Origin: G963674685 sp964591275
Lineage (GTDB): Bacteria > Lernaellota > Lernaellaia > JACKCT01
DNA length: 64,000 nt
Assembly (NCBI GenBank): GCA_964591275.1
Contig: CAZQAE010000009.1
Span: forward strand, 1-64,000
Direction: 5' to 3'
Shown here: one piece after another, positions 1 to 7,810 of the stretch
How positions within the stretch are numbered: the first letter of the stretch is position 1
How the letters are laid out: each line of letters starts with the position of its first letter
The notes under the pieces: model-generated
Databases searched by the model: none
Told to the model about the DNA's origin: nothing
The model's input: only the letters and a program-made list of their open reading frames with translations
Made by a program: the position numbers and the translations under genes

Positions 1-48
1 ATAAGCAAAAGTGAGGCGCTTTTCACCTATGACAAGTCGTCTTACCCC

Positions 49-231
49 CTAGTCTGATTCTCCGCCCTCGCAAAGGCCCATTTCGCCTTTTTGCACACGT
101 TCGAGGAGCTTCGATATCTTTTCGAGTTCCTGCTGGTCCTCATCCTCAATGGCCAATTGTTCGACTCGTTTGCGCAGACGCCGCCAGATGGAAAGATAGG
201 ATTCACCGCCTTCGGGGTTTTCCTTTTTCAT
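49..231 (-). CDS. Small hypothetical protein, 60 aa
   Basis: A short, charged, mostly helical protein with no signal peptide, no Cys and no family I recognise. Residues 20-50 are rich in Glu, Lys and Leu and could form a short coiled coil. I chose the ATG at 231 over an upstream in-frame start at 255 because the ATG shares one base with the TGA stop of the zinc-ribbon gene upstream (TGATG). That arrangement is typical of translational coupling, so the two are probably co-expressed. Its acidic C-terminus ends near the window edge and nothing is visible beyond it. Real gene likely; function unknown. Confidence 0.5.
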   Translation of the reverse strand: MKKENPEGGESYLSIWRRLRKRVEQLAIEDEDQQELEKISKLLERVQKGEMGLCEGGESD

Positions 232-518
232 CAGCAGGCCTGCCGCTTGAACCATGCGGGCGGGTGAAATTCGATGATGTATTCATCGCTTGCGGCATGA
301 AAGGCCAGGGCCAGGCGATACTGATCCCAAAGGGCGCGCAGCGACGCATGGGGATCGAATGAAAAATGTCCGCATTGAAGGTTGCGCACTCCCGCCGGCT
401 CTTGGACGCGAAAGGAATCGGTGCATGTCTCGGCGCGTTCGATATAACCGCAACGCACGCATTCCCGCGTGTGGAATCGCGTGACAAATTTGTGTTTGCC
501 GGTTTTGCATTTTGCCAT
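231..518 (-). CDS. Small putative zinc-ribbon protein, 95 aa
   Basis: Unrecognised small protein with six cysteines. A CxxC pair near residues 20-23 (ECVRC), with C4, C32 and C49 around it, suggests a metal-binding ribbon; that is inference from spacing only. No signal peptide is present. The open frame continues upstream to 716, but that extension translates the degenerate 7-bp repeat array at 586-656. The ATG at 518, preceded by a purine-rich GAAGGGG, is therefore the better start. It overlaps the downstream 60-aa gene by one base, so the two form a small coupled unit. Confidence 0.5.
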   Translation of the reverse strand: MAKCKTGKHKFVTRFHTRECVRCGYIERAETCTDSFRVQEPAGVRNLQCGHFSFDPHASLRALWDQYRLALAFHAASDEYIIEFHPPAWFKRQAC

Positions 519-585
519 AGCAAAGCCCCTTCGTTTCGTGAATGGAGTTCTCAACAATGGCGAAACGAAGGGGTTAGTGGGGAAA

Positions 586-656
586 GTATGAGGTATGAAG
601 TATGAAGTATGAGGCATGAGGCATGAGGCATGAGACATGAGACATGAAGTTATGAA
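586..656. repeat. Degenerate heptamer array, RGYATGA family
   Basis: About nine head-to-tail copies of a 7-bp unit reading AGTATGA, GGTATGA, GGCATGA or GACATGA. The array lies just upstream of the zinc-ribbon gene at 518. The same unit recurs at 50605-50642, and in the opposite orientation at 53449-53480 and 59402-59431. It has no coding sense. Its position between genes suggests a dispersed microsatellite-like element. Confidence 0.8.
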
Positions 657-732
657 GGCGAAATCAAAAGTTGAAAGATGCCGCCCGCTTGCGGATTTTG
701 AAAAAACGATCCTCACAACGCAAACGAGCCGT

Positions 733-1278
733 TTAGGGAGTGTTTCCGTTTTCCTGCGGCGCCCCGCCCATTTTTGAAAACTTGCTGACGAGAATACGCA
801 CGTTCATCTGGTCTTTATTGTCGAAACGCACCTCGACGTGAAGCTCTTTGACGCGAAGCACTTTCGGGGAATATTCCAATTCGTACAGGTAATCCATCAA
901 CTGGACAATGGTAACCCGATCCAGTTTCACTTCTACGGCCTCTTGGTCGTAAAATGGATTTTTTGGCTGCTTCTTTTCGTCCATCGACGTGATCAGGCCC
1001 TTAACATTGGCTCTTGCGGACAAAGATTCCAGCTCGGACAACAGCTCGAAATCTCCGGATTGTTGCATGCTTTTTTCGGCGACGCTGAAATCCGCCTTGG
1101 TCTGCTGGAAAGTGCGATAGAGCGAAATGATGTCGCGAAGTTCCTTTTCCTTGGCCTGCACACCGCCGCCGCCGCTGCCACCGCCGCTGCCGAAGTCGAT
1201 GACGAGATAAATTCCTATCACGCCCAGGAAAACCCCTAAAATAATCAGTACGCGTCGATCCCGATCAGAAAGGGTCAT
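733..1278 (-). CDS. gspM: Type II secretion / pilus inner-membrane protein, GspM/PilO-like
   Basis: Bitopic inner-membrane protein of 181 residues: a short charged N-terminus, one membrane helix at about residues 9-28, a Gly/Ser-rich linker at 30-40, then a coiled-coil and ferredoxin-like periplasmic part. This is the GspM/PilO plan. In the type II secretion or type IV pilus platform these proteins pair with GspL/PilN and connect the cytoplasmic ATPase to the pseudopilus. Sequence conservation in the family is low, so the call rests on architecture plus the neighbour: its start overlaps the gspL-like stop by 4 bases (ATGA). No other gsp genes lie in the window. Confidence 0.72.
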   Translation of the reverse strand: MTLSDRDRRVLIILGVFLGVIGIYLVIDFGSGGGSGGGGVQAKEKELRDIISLYRTFQQTKADFSVAEKSMQQSGDFELLSELESLSARANVKGLITSMDEKKQPKNPFYDQEAVEVKLDRVTIVQLMDYLYELEYSPKVLRVKELHVEVRFDNKDQMNVRILVSKFSKMGGAPQENGNTP

Positions 1279-3113
1279 GGCGTGCCTCCATTCGCCGCAC
1301 CGGGCATAGACGAGGCGTTTCCCGAGCCGGGCAGGGCCGTTGTGCCGTGCTTCTTCATCATGGTGGCCACCCCGGAAGCGCCTTGCGTTTTCGAGACCAT
1401 ATGCATTGTGAGCTTGAACTTAATTTTGTCTCCAGCCGTCTTTTTGGCATCCTCGCGATCAACGGATTTGAAGATTTCGTGCTTGGCCAGTTCCGATTCA
1501 ATTTTGTTGACGGACTGGAAGTTGTCGGTCACCGCTTCGAATTTGGCGAATTCGGATTTGATATCAAGTTGTTTGACGTCAATGGGAATTTCGGCGGGAA
1601 TGGATTTGGCCATGGCGCGAAGAACATCCAAAGCTCGCACATCCCCCTCGCCGAAATATCCAATCACTTTGTATTTGTCGGAGACTTCGGAAATCTTGCT
1701 CCTGAATGATCCCACGATGCTGCCCGGGGGCGCGGGCTGGTTGAAGCTCTCCAGATAGATCTTTTGGGCCTGCTGCTCAAGGCCGGTGATGCGGTCGCTT
1801 CGGACCTTGTGCCCCTGCGCGAGAAGCACGATCAGCAAAGCCAGCAAAATACCGCCCATCGCCGCGACGACCTTTAGTCCACCTTGCACTTCTTCGGCGA
1901 TTTTACGATACGCAAACTCGCCGATGCGAAAATTGACGCTCTTCAATTTGCTCGTCGGCGCCGCTGATAACGCCAGACCCAAACTAGCGACGAACTCATT
2001 GTCGGATCTGTCGGGAGCGCCGGAAAAATTGAGATACTTCGCATCGATCATCGGGAAAGGCTTGGTGGAAATTCCCAGCGCGTCGGTGATGAAATTATCA
2101 AATCCCGGCAATTGAGTTCCGCCGCCGAGAAGATATATCTTTTCGATCCGATATTGCCCTTCCTGGATTGCCGCATGGATTGTCTGGCGCAAGCGGCCAA
2201 AAAGGGACTGGTGCGCTTGCACAAGGGATTGCGATAGACGCGCGACGCGCTCGTCTTCAGGCGACGCAGCGTCCGAAGCGAAAACTTTGCCTACCTGCGT
2301 TTTGAGCTTTTCGGCATCGTCGAAATCCACTTCCAAATCCCGCGCCAGTTCGCTGGTCACGGCCCGCCCACCCTCGGTGATGCTCCTCATTAAGGCGATT
2401 TGACCGTTATCGACAATCACCACGTCGGTGGAAGACGCGCCAATATCAATGACGGCATATGTCCCCTCGCCGGTCTCCGGAAGGTTAAGCGCCGCGACGG
2501 AAAGGGCCGAGCAGTTCAAGGTGAGGACTTTCGGATCAACGCCAGCAGCATTAAAAAAGCGGAGCAGACGCGCAATGTCTTCTTTTCGGGCCATCGAAGC
2601 CAGCACGGTTGAACCGCTTTTTTTCATCGACAATATCTGATCCGCGCAAACCATGTCGGCCATGTCAAAAGGCACAAGATCTTCAATTTCAAAAGCCAGA
2701 ACCTGATTGATTTTTGAGCGGCTCGAAAAGGGAAGACTGATGATGCGCGTCGAAGCCCAGTGCCCAGCCATACCGCAAACGGCTTCCTCAAACACAAGCC
2801 CCGTACGCTCAATAAGATTTTTCAGGGCGATAGCCCAGGTCGGAAGAACTTCGATCTCGGCCTTGGCTGATTCCAAATCTTCTTTTTCGCCTGGCTGATC
2901 CTCATCTCGGGATGGGAAATCTTCGCCGGGCGCGGGATTTTTGTCCGCCTCCGATTTCCGGCCTACCGCAGTTTCGATCTTCGGTGTGATCTGCTCCGGC
3001 TCCGGAATCGGCTCAACGTAGCTTTGCAGAATCTCATAAGAACGCATTCGGGCGTCGATCAGCGTCGCCTTGATGGATTGCGCCCCAATGTCCAGTCCCA
3101 GTATTCGATGCAT
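1275..3113 (-). CDS. gspL: Type II secretion GspL / PilM-PilN-like assembly protein
   Basis: The N-terminal 390 residues form an actin-like (ASKHA) PilM/GspL fold: it opens with a LGLDIGAQSIKA nucleotide-binding loop and has a second phosphate loop (VIDIGASSTDVVIV) and an LLGGGTQLPG adenosine motif. A membrane helix follows near residue 415-435, then a PilN/GspL-like periplasmic domain. At 612 residues it is longer than PilM alone and matches a PilM-PilN fusion, which is what GspL is. An acidic low-complexity insert sits at about residues 50-85. I chose the ATG at 3113 with AAGGGC upstream rather than the adjacent TTG. It is coupled to gspM. A sigma-54 promoter and a hairpin precede it. Confidence 0.78.
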   Translation of the reverse strand: MHRILGLDIGAQSIKATLIDARMRSYEILQSYVEPIPEPEQITPKIETAVGRKSEADKNPAPGEDFPSRDEDQPGEKEDLESAKAEIEVLPTWAIALKNLIERTGLVFEEAVCGMAGHWASTRIISLPFSSRSKINQVLAFEIEDLVPFDMADMVCADQILSMKKSGSTVLASMARKEDIARLLRFFNAAGVDPKVLTLNCSALSVAALNLPETGEGTYAVIDIGASSTDVVIVDNGQIALMRSITEGGRAVTSELARDLEVDFDDAEKLKTQVGKVFASDAASPEDERVARLSQSLVQAHQSLFGRLRQTIHAAIQEGQYRIEKIYLLGGGTQLPGFDNFITDALGISTKPFPMIDAKYLNFSGAPDRSDNEFVASLGLALSAAPTSKLKSVNFRIGEFAYRKIAEEVQGGLKVVAAMGGILLALLIVLLAQGHKVRSDRITGLEQQAQKIYLESFNQPAPPGSIVGSFRSKISEVSDKYKVIGYFGEGDVRALDVLRAMAKSIPAEIPIDVKQLDIKSEFAKFEAVTDNFQSVNKIESELAKHEIFKSVDREDAKKTAGDKIKFKLTMHMVSKTQGASGVATMMKKHGTTALPGSGNASSMPGAANGGTP

Positions 3114-3141
3114 CAAATGCCCTTGTCATCTCCCGACACAC

Positions 3142-3182
3142 AAAAGGGCCGGTCGCGTTTTACGCCAAAACGCGACCCGCCC
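3142..3182 (-). terminator. Strong hairpin with T-run between sigma-54 promoter and gspL
   Basis: A perfect 11-bp stem (GGTCGCGTTTT, loop ACGCC, then the complement) spans 3151-3177. It extends by four more pairs (GGGC/GCCC) beyond a C-C mismatch. Read on the minus strand it is followed by TTTTGTGTGT, so it has the form of an intrinsic terminator. It lies downstream of the sigma-54 promoter at 3213-3230 and 30 bases before the gspL start. It could end the upstream operon or act as an attenuator for gspLM. Confidence 0.65.
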
Positions 3183-3212
3183 TCGAAGGAGGGAGAAGTT
3201 TGATAAGTTTCA

Positions 3213-3230
3213 AAGCAACTGCCGTGCCAA
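3213..3230 (-). promoter_or_regulatory. Perfect sigma-54 (-24/-12) promoter
   Basis: The minus strand reads TTGGCACGGCAGTTGCTT, which matches the RpoN consensus (YTGGCACR-N4-TTGCW) at every defined base. The predicted start is near 3203, about 90 bases upstream of gspL. RpoN-dependent promoters are known for pilus genes in many bacteria. An enhancer-binding activator would be needed; no gene for one is in the window. Confidence 0.7.
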
Positions 3231-3242
3231 TAGCAAAATTTT

Positions 3243-3401
3243 TCATTTCTCGCCTGATATATAAGGATAAAACCACGTCATATCCTTGATTTTCGCCCAA
3301 AATACGTCCCCGCGACACGGCGCCCAAATAGCGTGGCCATCGGGATGCTTATGGATTTCGCGAATGGAAATACCCCATGCGTTGGGAACAACCATTCGCA
3401 T
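3243..3401 (-). CDS. Possible small protein, 52 aa
   Basis: An open frame directly downstream of the lipoprotein gene ending at 3438, in the same frame but separated by TAA and TAG stops. From the ATG at 3401 it encodes a Trp-rich, mixed-charge peptide ending ISGEK. Codon choice and amino-acid content look coding, but there is no clear ribosome-binding site. It may be a real small protein, or the separated tail of the upstream gene. No family recognised. Confidence 0.35.
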   Translation of the reverse strand: MRMVVPNAWGISIREIHKHPDGHAIWAPCRGDVFWAKIKDMTWFYPYISGEK

Positions 3402-3437
3402 AAAACAGCCATTAGGCAATGGTCCGGCCTATGGGCT

Positions 3438-3944
3438 TTACTCCAATTCATATTCCACCATAAAGCGGCGCGTACGCCGCCTGTCGGTTTTGTTTTCGAC
3501 AATCCGAACCGGAATCTTAACAAGTCCCGTTCGGGTTTGCATCGTATTGTTGCCTTTGTGTTTATAAAAAAGCCTCATCGGCAAAAAAATCTCATGAGTT
3601 TCTCCTGCGTTCATGCTTTCGGGCACTTTGATCCTGACGACCAGGGGAAATATTAGAGAAACAGGATTGAGCTTGTAAATGCTCTCATCGAAAATGAATG
3701 CGCTGTCGCCCGGCGCATAGACCTCGATCGGCGTATCTGAAAACAGGTACAGATTATCGGCTGTGTAAACATACAGCAGGACATCAATGGAATCACGCCC
3801 CGCAGCTTCGACGAATTCGGCCACGGGAATCTGGTCCACGAAAGGAGGTTCAGGCGTTTTGGAAGCTATGCAGCCTTTTTGAGTCATGCATGAACAAAAC
3901 AGGCAAGCAGCAATGAACACGCACGCTATACCTCTCCTTTTCAA
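3438..3944 (-). CDS. Hypothetical lipoprotein, 168 aa
   Basis: The N-terminus has a positively charged start, a hydrophobic core and a Cys-containing lipobox-like end (LFCSC, Cys 17/19), so export and lipidation are likely. The rest is a beta-rich domain of about 140 residues with no recognised family and a basic RRRTRR stretch near the C-terminus. The start is a TTG that overlaps the NUDIX gene stop (TTGA), with GAAGAGG upstream, so it is coupled to that gene. Part of the minus-strand operon 6.9 to 3.2 kb. Confidence 0.6.
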   Translation of the reverse strand: MKRRGIACVFIAACLFCSCMTQKGCIASKTPEPPFVDQIPVAEFVEAAGRDSIDVLLYVYTADNLYLFSDTPIEVYAPGDSAFIFDESIYKLNPVSLIFPLVVRIKVPESMNAGETHEIFLPMRLFYKHKGNNTMQTRTGLVKIPVRIVENKTDRRRTRRFMVEYELE

Positions 3945-4510
3945 TTTTTTACCTCTTCATACAGTCTCAGAAACTGCTCCAGAATGAATCCCGTTGCCCC
4001 CCAAATCGTATGCGACCCCCAATAGTAGAAATGGACGTTGAACTTTTGGTCCATCCACACGGCTTCCGAGGACTTGTGGATTTTCGGGTCCAAAAGGTCG
4101 GAAATGGGAACCTCCAGAATTTCCGCTGTTTCCCTTGGGCTGGCGCGCAGTTCAAACTTCTTGTCAATCCACGCCACGTACGGAGTGACTCTGTAGTTGC
4201 TGATAGTGTACATGTCATCGAGCCTGCCCAATACGCGAACAACGGATGGATCGATGCCCACCTCCTCGAAATTTTCACGAACGGCGGTTTCCTGAAGAGT
4301 CTCCCCTTCGTCCATGCGTCCACCCGGAAAGCTGATCTGGTTTTTATGGTGCTCAACTTCGCCGGTGCGAACCGTCAGTATCAGCCGCCTGGGACCGGCT
4401 CCGGCAATGATCGGAATAAGAACCGCCGCGGGCTTAAAATCATCCAAAGGAAGCTCGCGTATCGTTCTTTCGGACAGGGCTTTAATAATGCTGTTTTTAT
4501 CTGCTTCCAT
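3941..4510 (-). CDS. NUDIX hydrolase, CoA pyrophosphatase-like
   Basis: A complete Nudix box is visible near residues 60-85: GGRMDEGETLQETAVR followed by ENFEEVGI. This fits GX5EX7REUXEEXGU, the Mg-binding catalytic helix. The preceding VRTGEVEHHKNQISFPGGR (with the SFPGGR signature) is typical of the NudL/YeaB branch, which hydrolyses CoA and its derivatives to 3',5'-ADP and phosphopantetheine. Length (189 aa) fits the family. Cytoplasmic. It overlaps the following lipoprotein gene by 4 bases, although a functional link with lipoproteins is not obvious. Confidence 0.85.
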   Translation of the reverse strand: MEADKNSIIKALSERTIRELPLDDFKPAAVLIPIIAGAGPRRLILTVRTGEVEHHKNQISFPGGRMDEGETLQETAVRENFEEVGIDPSVVRVLGRLDDMYTISNYRVTPYVAWIDKKFELRASPRETAEILEVPISDLLDPKIHKSSEAVWMDQKFNVHFYYWGSHTIWGATGFILEQFLRLYEEVKN

Positions 4511-4631
4511 AAAATCACCGGCTCCATGATGGCAGCGTCTCTTGCGCCAATGCTATCAAAGAGTTGTGATTGAGCCAAGCCAGAGTCGGATAAGACAAAA
4601 CCGGCAGCCTCCCAAGCCAAATTCTTTTTGT

Positions 4632-5423
4632 TTATCGTTTGTGAGTTTTGTCCTTTTGGGCTTGAATATCCTCGGCGGCCTGCTCCAATTGACGCTGTAT
4701 TTTATCCATCGATTTTTTCAAAGTTTCCGCGTGTCCTGCTGATCCTTGCAGGGATTTGAGGCGAAGCCGAAAAATCGAGTCCAGTCCTTTACGTGCTTTT
4801 ACGAGGCGATTGATCAGCACCGGGGCGTATAGGTACAGCCTTTGCGGCGCATCGGCATTGTATCGCGCCAGCAGGTCGGGCATCTGGCGTTGCCAGTCCT
4901 CGCTTTGGATTTCGCGAAAATCCTTTGAAAGAACCTTCAAATAATTTTCAGCCTCGGTGATGATCTTATCGGCAAAGCCTTTTTGGTCGACATCACTGCC
5001 GAATGTCGCTTCAATTCTGAAAATCAGCTCTGCGCCCTGGTTTGTGCGGCGCATTATCGAACCTGGATCTTGCGGCTGCGCGGACAGAAAGTCACCGAGA
5101 TCGGGATTCAGCGCAGGAGACAAGACGATTTCAGCTCGATAGATAAGGGGCGCTGAAAAAGGAGTGACGACCGTGAAAATTCCCGATTCCACGGGATAGG
5201 CTTCGGCAGCCACGCCGTTTAATCCCCCGGGATCGGCGACCGTCTCAACGTAGACCCATACGCCGTCAGGGACCGCCGCCCGCCCCGTGACGACAATGCG
5301 CCCGTTTTCTTTTCTGACAATGTTTGCGCCAAGAAGTGTTTTGTGCGTGCTTTCCGCTTTGCAGGAACATGTGAGAAGGGCGAGAAGGCAGCCAAGAGCA
5401 CACGCTAAGGTTCGCGCGTTCAC
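4632..5423 (-). CDS. Hypothetical lipoprotein with C-terminal coiled coil
   Basis: Signal peptide with a hydrophobic core at residues 6-19 and a Cys-rich end LTCSC (likely acyl-Cys 21). The first half of the mature part resembles a beta-sandwich. The C-terminal 120 residues are helical and charged, ending in a coiled coil (KKSMDKIQRQLEQAAEDIQA). No family recognised. The start is GTG. It lies one base after the stop of the zinc-finger membrane protein gene, so the two are co-transcribed. Confidence 0.6.
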   Translation of the reverse strand: MNARTLACALGCLLALLTCSCKAESTHKTLLGANIVRKENGRIVVTGRAAVPDGVWVYVETVADPGGLNGVAAEAYPVESGIFTVVTPFSAPLIYRAEIVLSPALNPDLGDFLSAQPQDPGSIMRRTNQGAELIFRIEATFGSDVDQKGFADKIITEAENYLKVLSKDFREIQSEDWQRQMPDLLARYNADAPQRLYLYAPVLINRLVKARKGLDSIFRLRLKSLQGSAGHAETLKKSMDKIQRQLEQAAEDIQAQKDKTHKR

Positions 5424-5424
5424 C

Positions 5425-6693
5425 TTATCTCAATCCGGCGATGCCGGTTTTGGAAATCCACCCGAACTCGTAGGCGGTAAAAGGTCCAATGGCGTATTCG
5501 ATGAGATTGCCGGGGCGCTCGATGGTGAAGGCATGCACTGGAAGATAGCAGGCCATGATCTCCGCCGCGCGTTGCGGGTACGTGGGAACCTGCCTGGGGT
5601 CGGCAAGGCCTTCCGGCTTTTTCGGATATCCCTTTTCCGTTTGTTTGACCTTCGCGCCCATGGAGCGGCTGATATAGTGTGCCAAAGCCGCCAGATAATA
5701 ATCATTCGCCCAGGCTCTAGTGATCACCGGGAATTTGAGATAAGCGTAACTGCCGGATGAAGACCCGATTTCTTCCATATAATCCATGCTAACGCCCGTG
5801 GTTTCCACCAGATCAACCACAACGATGATGTCGTATTTTTTTAATTGCTCGTCCAGATTATTTTCCGATTTAAATTTTTTAAACCAGCTTCTGTATTGAA
5901 GCTTCTTTTTCAGGGCCGCATAGGACAAATCACCCGGCTGGGGGGGAGTGGGAGGTGATATTTGTATCTCATAAAAGCCGAAGGGGTCAATCCGCAGGAT
6001 GCTCTCGTCTCTTCCAGTGTGCGTTGTATATTCCCGGTTGAACCACACGGCTACATCGCTCACCGTATGATCCTCTCCGGAAACGAGGCCTTCGGCCTTG
6101 GGGCCTTGGCGTTGCTGGCTAAAAAGTGCACTTTTCTGCTTATTGGGGTGTTCGGAAACAAAAACCGCCGCGACTTTCAATTCGCCCACCGGTCCGTACA
6201 AATTCACGAGACGCTTGACCGGATTCCACAGAATCATGGTTAAAAAAATTGCCAGAACGGCGATAAAAATACCGCCGATCACTTTTAAGACCTGCTTCTG
6301 TTTGAAAATCTCGAAATGCTCGGGGCAAAACAATTTGCCCTTGGAATTGATGAGGCAAAGATCACATATGTATTCGCCGCAGGTTCGGCATCGGGCGCGG
6401 GCGCTGCGGTGAGGGTGGAAAGCGCAGAAACGAGAAGATTTTGTCCAGGGAAGAACTTCCACGACCGCGCCGGCGACGCTGAGCTTCTCGGCCAAATTGC
6501 CGGCCGCCTCTTCAGGAATGGATACCAGAATATCCACCGGGGCCATGTTGGCCATCTCGTCGGCTTCTTCGAAAGACATCCCGAGAAGCTCAGCCATCTT
6601 CTTGATGGCTTCGTACCGCTCCTGCTCAGACTCAAAACCAACGAGAACAACCTTCGATTTGGCTATATATTCTTCTTTTTTGCCTTCCGGCAA
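5425..6693 (-). CDS. Membrane protein: L7/L12-CTD-like domain, B-box-like zinc finger, one TM helix
   Basis: Unusual three-part protein of 422 residues. Residues 10-80 resemble the ribosomal L7/L12 C-terminal fold (helix-rich, ending EEAAGNLAEKLSVAGAVVEV). Residues 88-128 hold a Cys/His cluster: CAFHP, then CRTC, CDLC, CPEH. This spacing recalls B-box or PHD-like zinc fingers. A membrane helix follows at about 138-158, then a domain of about 260 residues outside the membrane with a VVVDLVETTG segment. The start is TTG with GGGGGTG upstream; no ATG lies nearby in frame. Members of this kind are known mainly as hypothetical proteins. It heads an operon with lipoproteins, so an envelope role is likely; the zinc finger would sit in the cytoplasm. 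Confidence 0.6.
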   Translation of the reverse strand: MPEGKKEEYIAKSKVVLVGFESEQERYEAIKKMAELLGMSFEEADEMANMAPVDILVSIPEEAAGNLAEKLSVAGAVVEVLPWTKSSRFCAFHPHRSARARCRTCGEYICDLCLINSKGKLFCPEHFEIFKQKQVLKVIGGIFIAVLAIFLTMILWNPVKRLVNLYGPVGELKVAAVFVSEHPNKQKSALFSQQRQGPKAEGLVSGEDHTVSDVAVWFNREYTTHTGRDESILRIDPFGFYEIQISPPTPPQPGDLSYAALKKKLQYRSWFKKFKSENNLDEQLKKYDIIVVVDLVETTGVSMDYMEEIGSSSGSYAYLKFPVITRAWANDYYLAALAHYISRSMGAKVKQTEKGYPKKPEGLADPRQVPTYPQRAAEIMACYLPVHAFTIERPGNLIEYAIGPFTAYEFGWISKTGIAGLR

Positions 6694-6756
6694 ATCCGCA
6701 CCCCCATGAAAAAACGCCCGATGATCTATGAAAGTTGATCAAACTCCATTGATGAA

Positions 6757-6897
6757 TCAGGCCGTGTCGTCATTCACATCGTCGTCTGCATCGTCATCCA
6801 CATCGTCATCTACATCGTCATCGTCGTCCCCGCAGGCCGTTGCTAAGGCCGTCAGAGCGAGTATCGCAATAAGCGCCAAAATGATTAATCTGGGCAT
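6757..6897 (-). CDS. 46-aa poly-Asp lipoprotein (signal peptide, lipobox and Asp tail only)
   Basis: Starts at ATG 6897 with AAGAGGA upstream. Residues 1-21 form a clear lipoprotein signal peptide ending LATAC (acyl-Cys 22). The whole mature protein is then GDDDDD plus repeated VDDD or ADDD units, ending NDDTA. It has the same cassette as the large poly-Asp lipoproteins in this window (27925-30120, 33615-34367, 50790-53053 and others) but no domain after it. It may be a genuine minimal surface peptide, or a remnant that lost its domain. Too short for default gene-calling limits. Confidence 0.65.
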   Translation of the reverse strand: MPRLIILALIAILALTALATACGDDDDDVDDDVDDDADDDVNDDTA

Positions 6898-7230
6898 GTC
6901 GTCCTCTTAATGGCGTTCCTAGACAAACGCTAGCACCTAAACGGATTTTTGGTCAAGAAGGAGGACTGGGAAAAATCCCGCGATGAGCTTAAACAAATGT
7001 CAGGAAACACAAGCGAGGGCGCTGCGGGAAATGGCGACAATGGACATTGTGACCGGCGTTGCCCACTTCAAGTGTGCCTTTCATCCATCGGGGCTTAGTC
7101 GCAACGCAGTCACCGGCCCAATACCGACAGGCACGAATGCCCTGCCGCTACAGGCTGAGCCCCCAAACCCCAAACCCTGATCACTGACATGCTTGTACGG
7201 CGGCATTAGCCGATTTATAGTTATTCCGGT
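6898..7230. other. Intergenic region with repeat remnants
   Basis: No convincing gene; the only open frame (from 6983, 65 codons) translates repeat sequence. It contains imperfect GC-rich palindromes near 7120-7150 and a short GGGTTTG heptamer run on the minus strand at 7158-7180. That run is flanked by CAGGCTGAG and ATCACTGAC, a combination seen again at 10868-10908. The promoters for the divergent genes on either side must lie here, but I could not define them. Confidence 0.5.
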
Positions 7231-7806
7231 ATGTTAAGCACAAAAAGGCCGTTGAAAAATCTACTTCTCATCATCCTCGCCGCTATTTTGATTTGCGTGG
7301 CGGGCGCAAAGCTCATCCATCATTTCGGTGGACGACCGTCAGGCGCAGTGATTATCGACTTCGAAAATGAAACGGAGATGGATCGACTGGTGTGGAAATG
7401 CCACGACGCTTTCGAACTGACAAAGGGCATATCCGGCGAAGGCCATCATGCTCTTCTCGCCGACCTGGAACCGGCAAAATATCCGGGCGTTCAAATATTC
7501 GATGTTCCACGCAATTGGGAGGGTTTTTCGACCTTTGAGTTTTATTTTTCCGCGCCTTCGTCCGTTGGGCAAAAACTGCACATTCGGATTGATGATTCGG
7601 ATATCGCCGACGATTATCACGCCCGTTACCAGGGGCAAATATTGATTGGCAAGGGCGTACAAAAAGTCAGTATCCCTCTGGAAACCATTCGGACGCAACC
7701 GGCGAAACGCCACCTCAATCTTCGGACAATAGAGCGAATCGTCATCTATTTATATAATCAAAAGACAAGATCGACGCTGACCCTTGATGATTTACGGCTT
7801 CGTTAG
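7231..7806 (+). CDS. Membrane-anchored protein with carbohydrate-binding-like beta domain
   Basis: One N-terminal membrane helix (residues 9-28) followed by a beta-rich domain of about 150 residues. The opening of that domain (VIIDFENETEMDRLVW), the central STFEFYFSAPS and the final LTLDDLRLR look like jelly-roll domains of the CIA30/CBM type found in extracytoplasmic proteins. That is fold-level resemblance only; no binding residues can be assigned. It faces the LytM gene, whose stop lies 4 bases away in convergent orientation. Confidence 0.55.
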   Translation: MLSTKRPLKNLLLIILAAILICVAGAKLIHHFGGRPSGAVIIDFENETEMDRLVWKCHDAFELTKGISGEGHHALLADLEPAKYPGVQIFDVPRNWEGFSTFEFYFSAPSSVGQKLHIRIDDSDIADDYHARYQGQILIGKGVQKVSIPLETIRTQPAKRHLNLRTIERIVIYLYNQKTRSTLTLDDLRLR

Positions 7807-7810
7807 AATT

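Noticed and set aside
6983..7180. 65-codon plus-strand frame
   Set aside because: It runs through palindromic and heptamer repeat sequence and has no ribosome-binding site.
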